A stretch of 7,899 nucleotides of DNA. It comes from Proteobacteria bacterium UBA7415. GTDB taxonomy: Bacteria; Pseudomonadota; Gammaproteobacteria; Arenicellales; Arenicellaceae. Positions 6,191-7,899 of this stretch are shown piece by piece. A model generated the notes under the pieces. That model had not been told where the DNA came from, searched no databases, and saw only the letters and a list, made by a program, of their open reading frames with translations. The stretch's first letter is position 1; every line of letters starts with the position of its first letter. A program made the position numbers and the translations under genes. The stretch covers positions 1-7,899 of the forward strand of contig DKML01000017.1 of the NCBI GenBank assembly GCA_002470515.1, in the 5' to 3' direction.

Positions 6191-6219
6191 CTGATAATTT
6201 ACTTCGCTAATAACGTCAA
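6191..6219 (-). promoter_or_regulatory. Candidate sigma-70 promoter for modABC
   Basis: On the minus strand, TTGACG (6219-6214, 5 of 6 matches to TTGACA) and TATCAG (6196-6191, 4 of 6 to TATAAT) are separated by exactly 17 bases. The start would be near 6184, giving a leader of about 45 bases to TTG 6139 or about 95 bases to GTG 6088. It overlaps the upstream region of the divergent membrane protein gene, so the two units could be co-regulated. Confidence 0.45.
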
Positions 6220-6229
6220 GGTACCCCTA

Positions 6230-7807
6230 ATGATTCAACCCAAGAACGACGTACAGGAGCAAGTTAGGCAGCAATTGGTCGGCTTCTCTTTAACAAATGA
6301 CACGATGGCGGCCTTCGTACACAGCTGTGTAAAAGCGAACGACGAACAACGCGCCACTAATCCAGTCTATTTGAATTTACTTGCTCAAACTGGCGCAATG
6401 GTGATTGCCGGCAAGAAACGTCCGCCTAATGCGGATTTAAAAAATCTGATTCTTGAGCTTAACGAAGCGCTCAACATAGATATTGCAACTGAATCACTTG
6501 ATCCTAGCTCGGTAGTTCAGACGCGCCGTTTCAGGACTTGTTTTTCCGCTGCATTATTTGTTTTCGTTAGCTACTTGGTATTGGGTGGAATATGGAGCGG
6601 TGATTCCAGTCTCTCTGATAATTTCAGTCGCTTATTTATTTATATAAGTCTGGCGTGTCTTATAGCAACTTTGGCTGGTCTTGAGGGCACGCAACTTAGC
6701 GTCACTATATTAAAGCTCAAAGAATTAGAATCTTCCAAAAAGGATTATCCCAACACCTACGCATTACATAAATTATTTAAAACGGATGCAGGAACAAAGA
6801 AATATCTAGCGGGCCGACAATTGTTGGTGATTGTCATTGTGTTTTGTATTGCCCAATTGCTTAGCTTTCCCGAGATACAACATTGGCCGCTGACCGAACA
6901 GCCTCTGCCCAATTTTTTCTATCCTTGGATACACTTGGTTTTATTCAAGCTAGGCATATTAGGTGCTGTGTTCGTTTTATGGTTTGGACAATTGATTCCA
7001 CAGTTCCTCGCGGCAAGCAATCCGCAGCGGTTCTTGAACTGGCCCGGCATGGGACTGGTGCTAAAAGCCGCCTGGTTTGCAGAAACTCTGGGCTTAACAC
7101 AGCCCGTTGATTGGCTAACAAAAAACGCCAATATTGGTGAAAAAATTCGTCCCTCTAATAAAGAGCTTTATTTTGAAACCTCACAAAATATGGGCTACGC
7201 GCTGCTCTCGCTCAACAAAAAAGTGGTCATCAAAGACAACCAAACCAGAGCTGTCACGGTTAGCATGATTCAAATACTTACTTCTGAGCATGATCTAATT
7301 GTTGATGATTCAGTTTCATTTGAAGCTGAACACTTAGTGAGTGGTTCTGACGAAGTTGTCTGTCATTTAATTCGGGGCTCTGAATCTCACGTTATCGATT
7401 CTCAACATATTCTGTCAGAAGACAAGCTTGACCGGCAGACAGGGACAACCACAAGAGTGCTAAGCATCGTTTCTGAACACGGCACCTTCAAACGCAATGA
7501 TCTAATAAAGCTAGTGACCAGCGTGGAGTTAACGGCCTGTGAAGCAACCAATATTAGTATTAAAACACCCACTCGATACACCCACTTTAGCTTAGAAATA
7601 CACGACCAACCCACTGCGGTAAAAGCACCTTCAAGACTGACTCATAAATGGGATGCTATTCGCAATGGTTTTTACCAATTTGGTCAAGAACAAACCAAAT
7701 TGACCACTCGCGAAGACAATGGAGTGATGCAGTTTGAGCACAGCCTATTGTTTCCGAAGCAATTCACTAAACATTTATACAGCTGGGAATTCAACACGCC
7801 TGATTAA
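6230..7807 (+). CDS. Membrane protein with DUF21/CNNM-like core and novel C-terminal domain
   Basis: The product has 525 residues and I do not recognise a named gene. Residues 1-98 form a soluble helical N-terminal part. Four hydrophobic segments follow at about 104-122, 134-152, 196-213 and 234-252. LEGTQLSVTILKLKELE (151-167) and LWFGQLIPQFLAASNPQRF (250-268) resemble the DUF21 signatures (G-x-E-x-A-L-T; L-x-F-G-E-I-x-P-K-x-x-A-x-x-N-P) of CNNM/CorC-type divalent-cation transporters. The acidic Glu of FGE is Gln253 and the Pro-Lys is Pro-Gln, so key residues differ. No CBS pair is apparent. Instead about 215 residues (310-525) look beta-rich and soluble. ATG 6230 has AAGG 8 bases upstream. 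It diverges from modA with a gap of about 140 bases (90 if modA starts at TTG). Any role in metal handling is inference, and the remote homology needs profile testing. Confidence 0.6.
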   Translation: MIQPKNDVQEQVRQQLVGFSLTNDTMAAFVHSCVKANDEQRATNPVYLNLLAQTGAMVIAGKKRPPNADLKNLILELNEALNIDIATESLDPSSVVQTRRFRTCFSAALFVFVSYLVLGGIWSGDSSLSDNFSRLFIYISLACLIATLAGLEGTQLSVTILKLKELESSKKDYPNTYALHKLFKTDAGTKKYLAGRQLLVIVIVFCIAQLLSFPEIQHWPLTEQPLPNFFYPWIHLVLFKLGILGAVFVLWFGQLIPQFLAASNPQRFLNWPGMGLVLKAAWFAETLGLTQPVDWLTKNANIGEKIRPSNKELYFETSQNMGYALLSLNKKVVIKDNQTRAVTVSMIQILTSEHDLIVDDSVSFEAEHLVSGSDEVVCHLIRGSESHVIDSQHILSEDKLDRQTGTTTRVLSIVSEHGTFKRNDLIKLVTSVELTACEATNISIKTPTRYTHFSLEIHDQPTAVKAPSRLTHKWDAIRNGFYQFGQEQTKLTTREDNGVMQFEHSLLFPKQFTKHLYSWEFNTPD

Positions 7808-7809
7808 CG

Positions 7810-7836
7810 AATAAAGACACACTGCGTCCTTTTATT
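7810..7836 (+). terminator. Weak terminator-like hairpin after the membrane protein gene
   Basis: AATAAAGAC (7810-7818) pairs with GTC (7826-7828) and TTTATT (7831-7836), with a 2-base bulge (CT) and a 7-base loop. It begins 2 bases after the stop. The A-rich left arm and T-rich right arm fit an intrinsic terminator, but GC content is low. Confidence 0.35.
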
Positions 7837-7899
7837 TAACCTCGATCAAAAATATGTTCTTAATAGTCACTCAATATTTTTAAAAAAAACCTTCAAGAA

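Overview
This 7.9 kb window is a molybdenum (or tungsten) handling locus from what looks like a Gram-negative proteobacterium. The evidence is a lipoprotein-type ModA, a twin-arginine signal peptide and AGGAG-like ribosome binding sites. A gammaproteobacterium is my best guess. Base composition is moderate and codon use looks even across the genes. I cannot name the species.

Layout from left to right. (1) Positions 2-508, minus strand: a small exported glycine-rich protein. Its Tat motif can only be reached from a non-canonical ATT or ATA start, which sits behind a perfect AAGGAG. (2) Positions 509-938: about 430 bases without a convincing gene. (3) Positions 939-3794, plus strand: a compact operon with three genes. 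The first is a membrane protein that reads as an ECF-transporter T component joined through a Gly/Lys/His-rich linker to an S-component-like half. It overlaps mosA by 8 bases. mosA and mosB follow; they encode the two amino-acid-kinase-fold subunits of the molybdenum storage protein (MoSto). (4) Positions 3849-6088 (or 6139), minus strand: modABC, a molybdate ABC importer, converging on the mos operon. (5) Positions 6230-7807, plus strand: a 525-residue membrane protein divergent from modA. Its core faintly resembles the DUF21/CNNM transporter domain, and its C-terminal domain is unfamiliar.

Working model. ModA binds oxyanion outside the inner membrane, ModB passes it through and ModC powers the step. 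MosA/MosB then pack cytoplasmic molybdate or tungstate as polyoxometalate clusters using ATP. The T-S fusion is translationally coupled to mosA, so it probably serves the same metal economy. No ECF ATPase is present, so its energy source and substrate are open. The T-S fusion with mosAB is the most likely undescribed element here. Other points are an asymmetric loss of nucleotide-site residues in MosA compared with MosB, a ModC without its usual C-terminal molybdate-binding domain, and several small dyads placed as possible operators or terminators.
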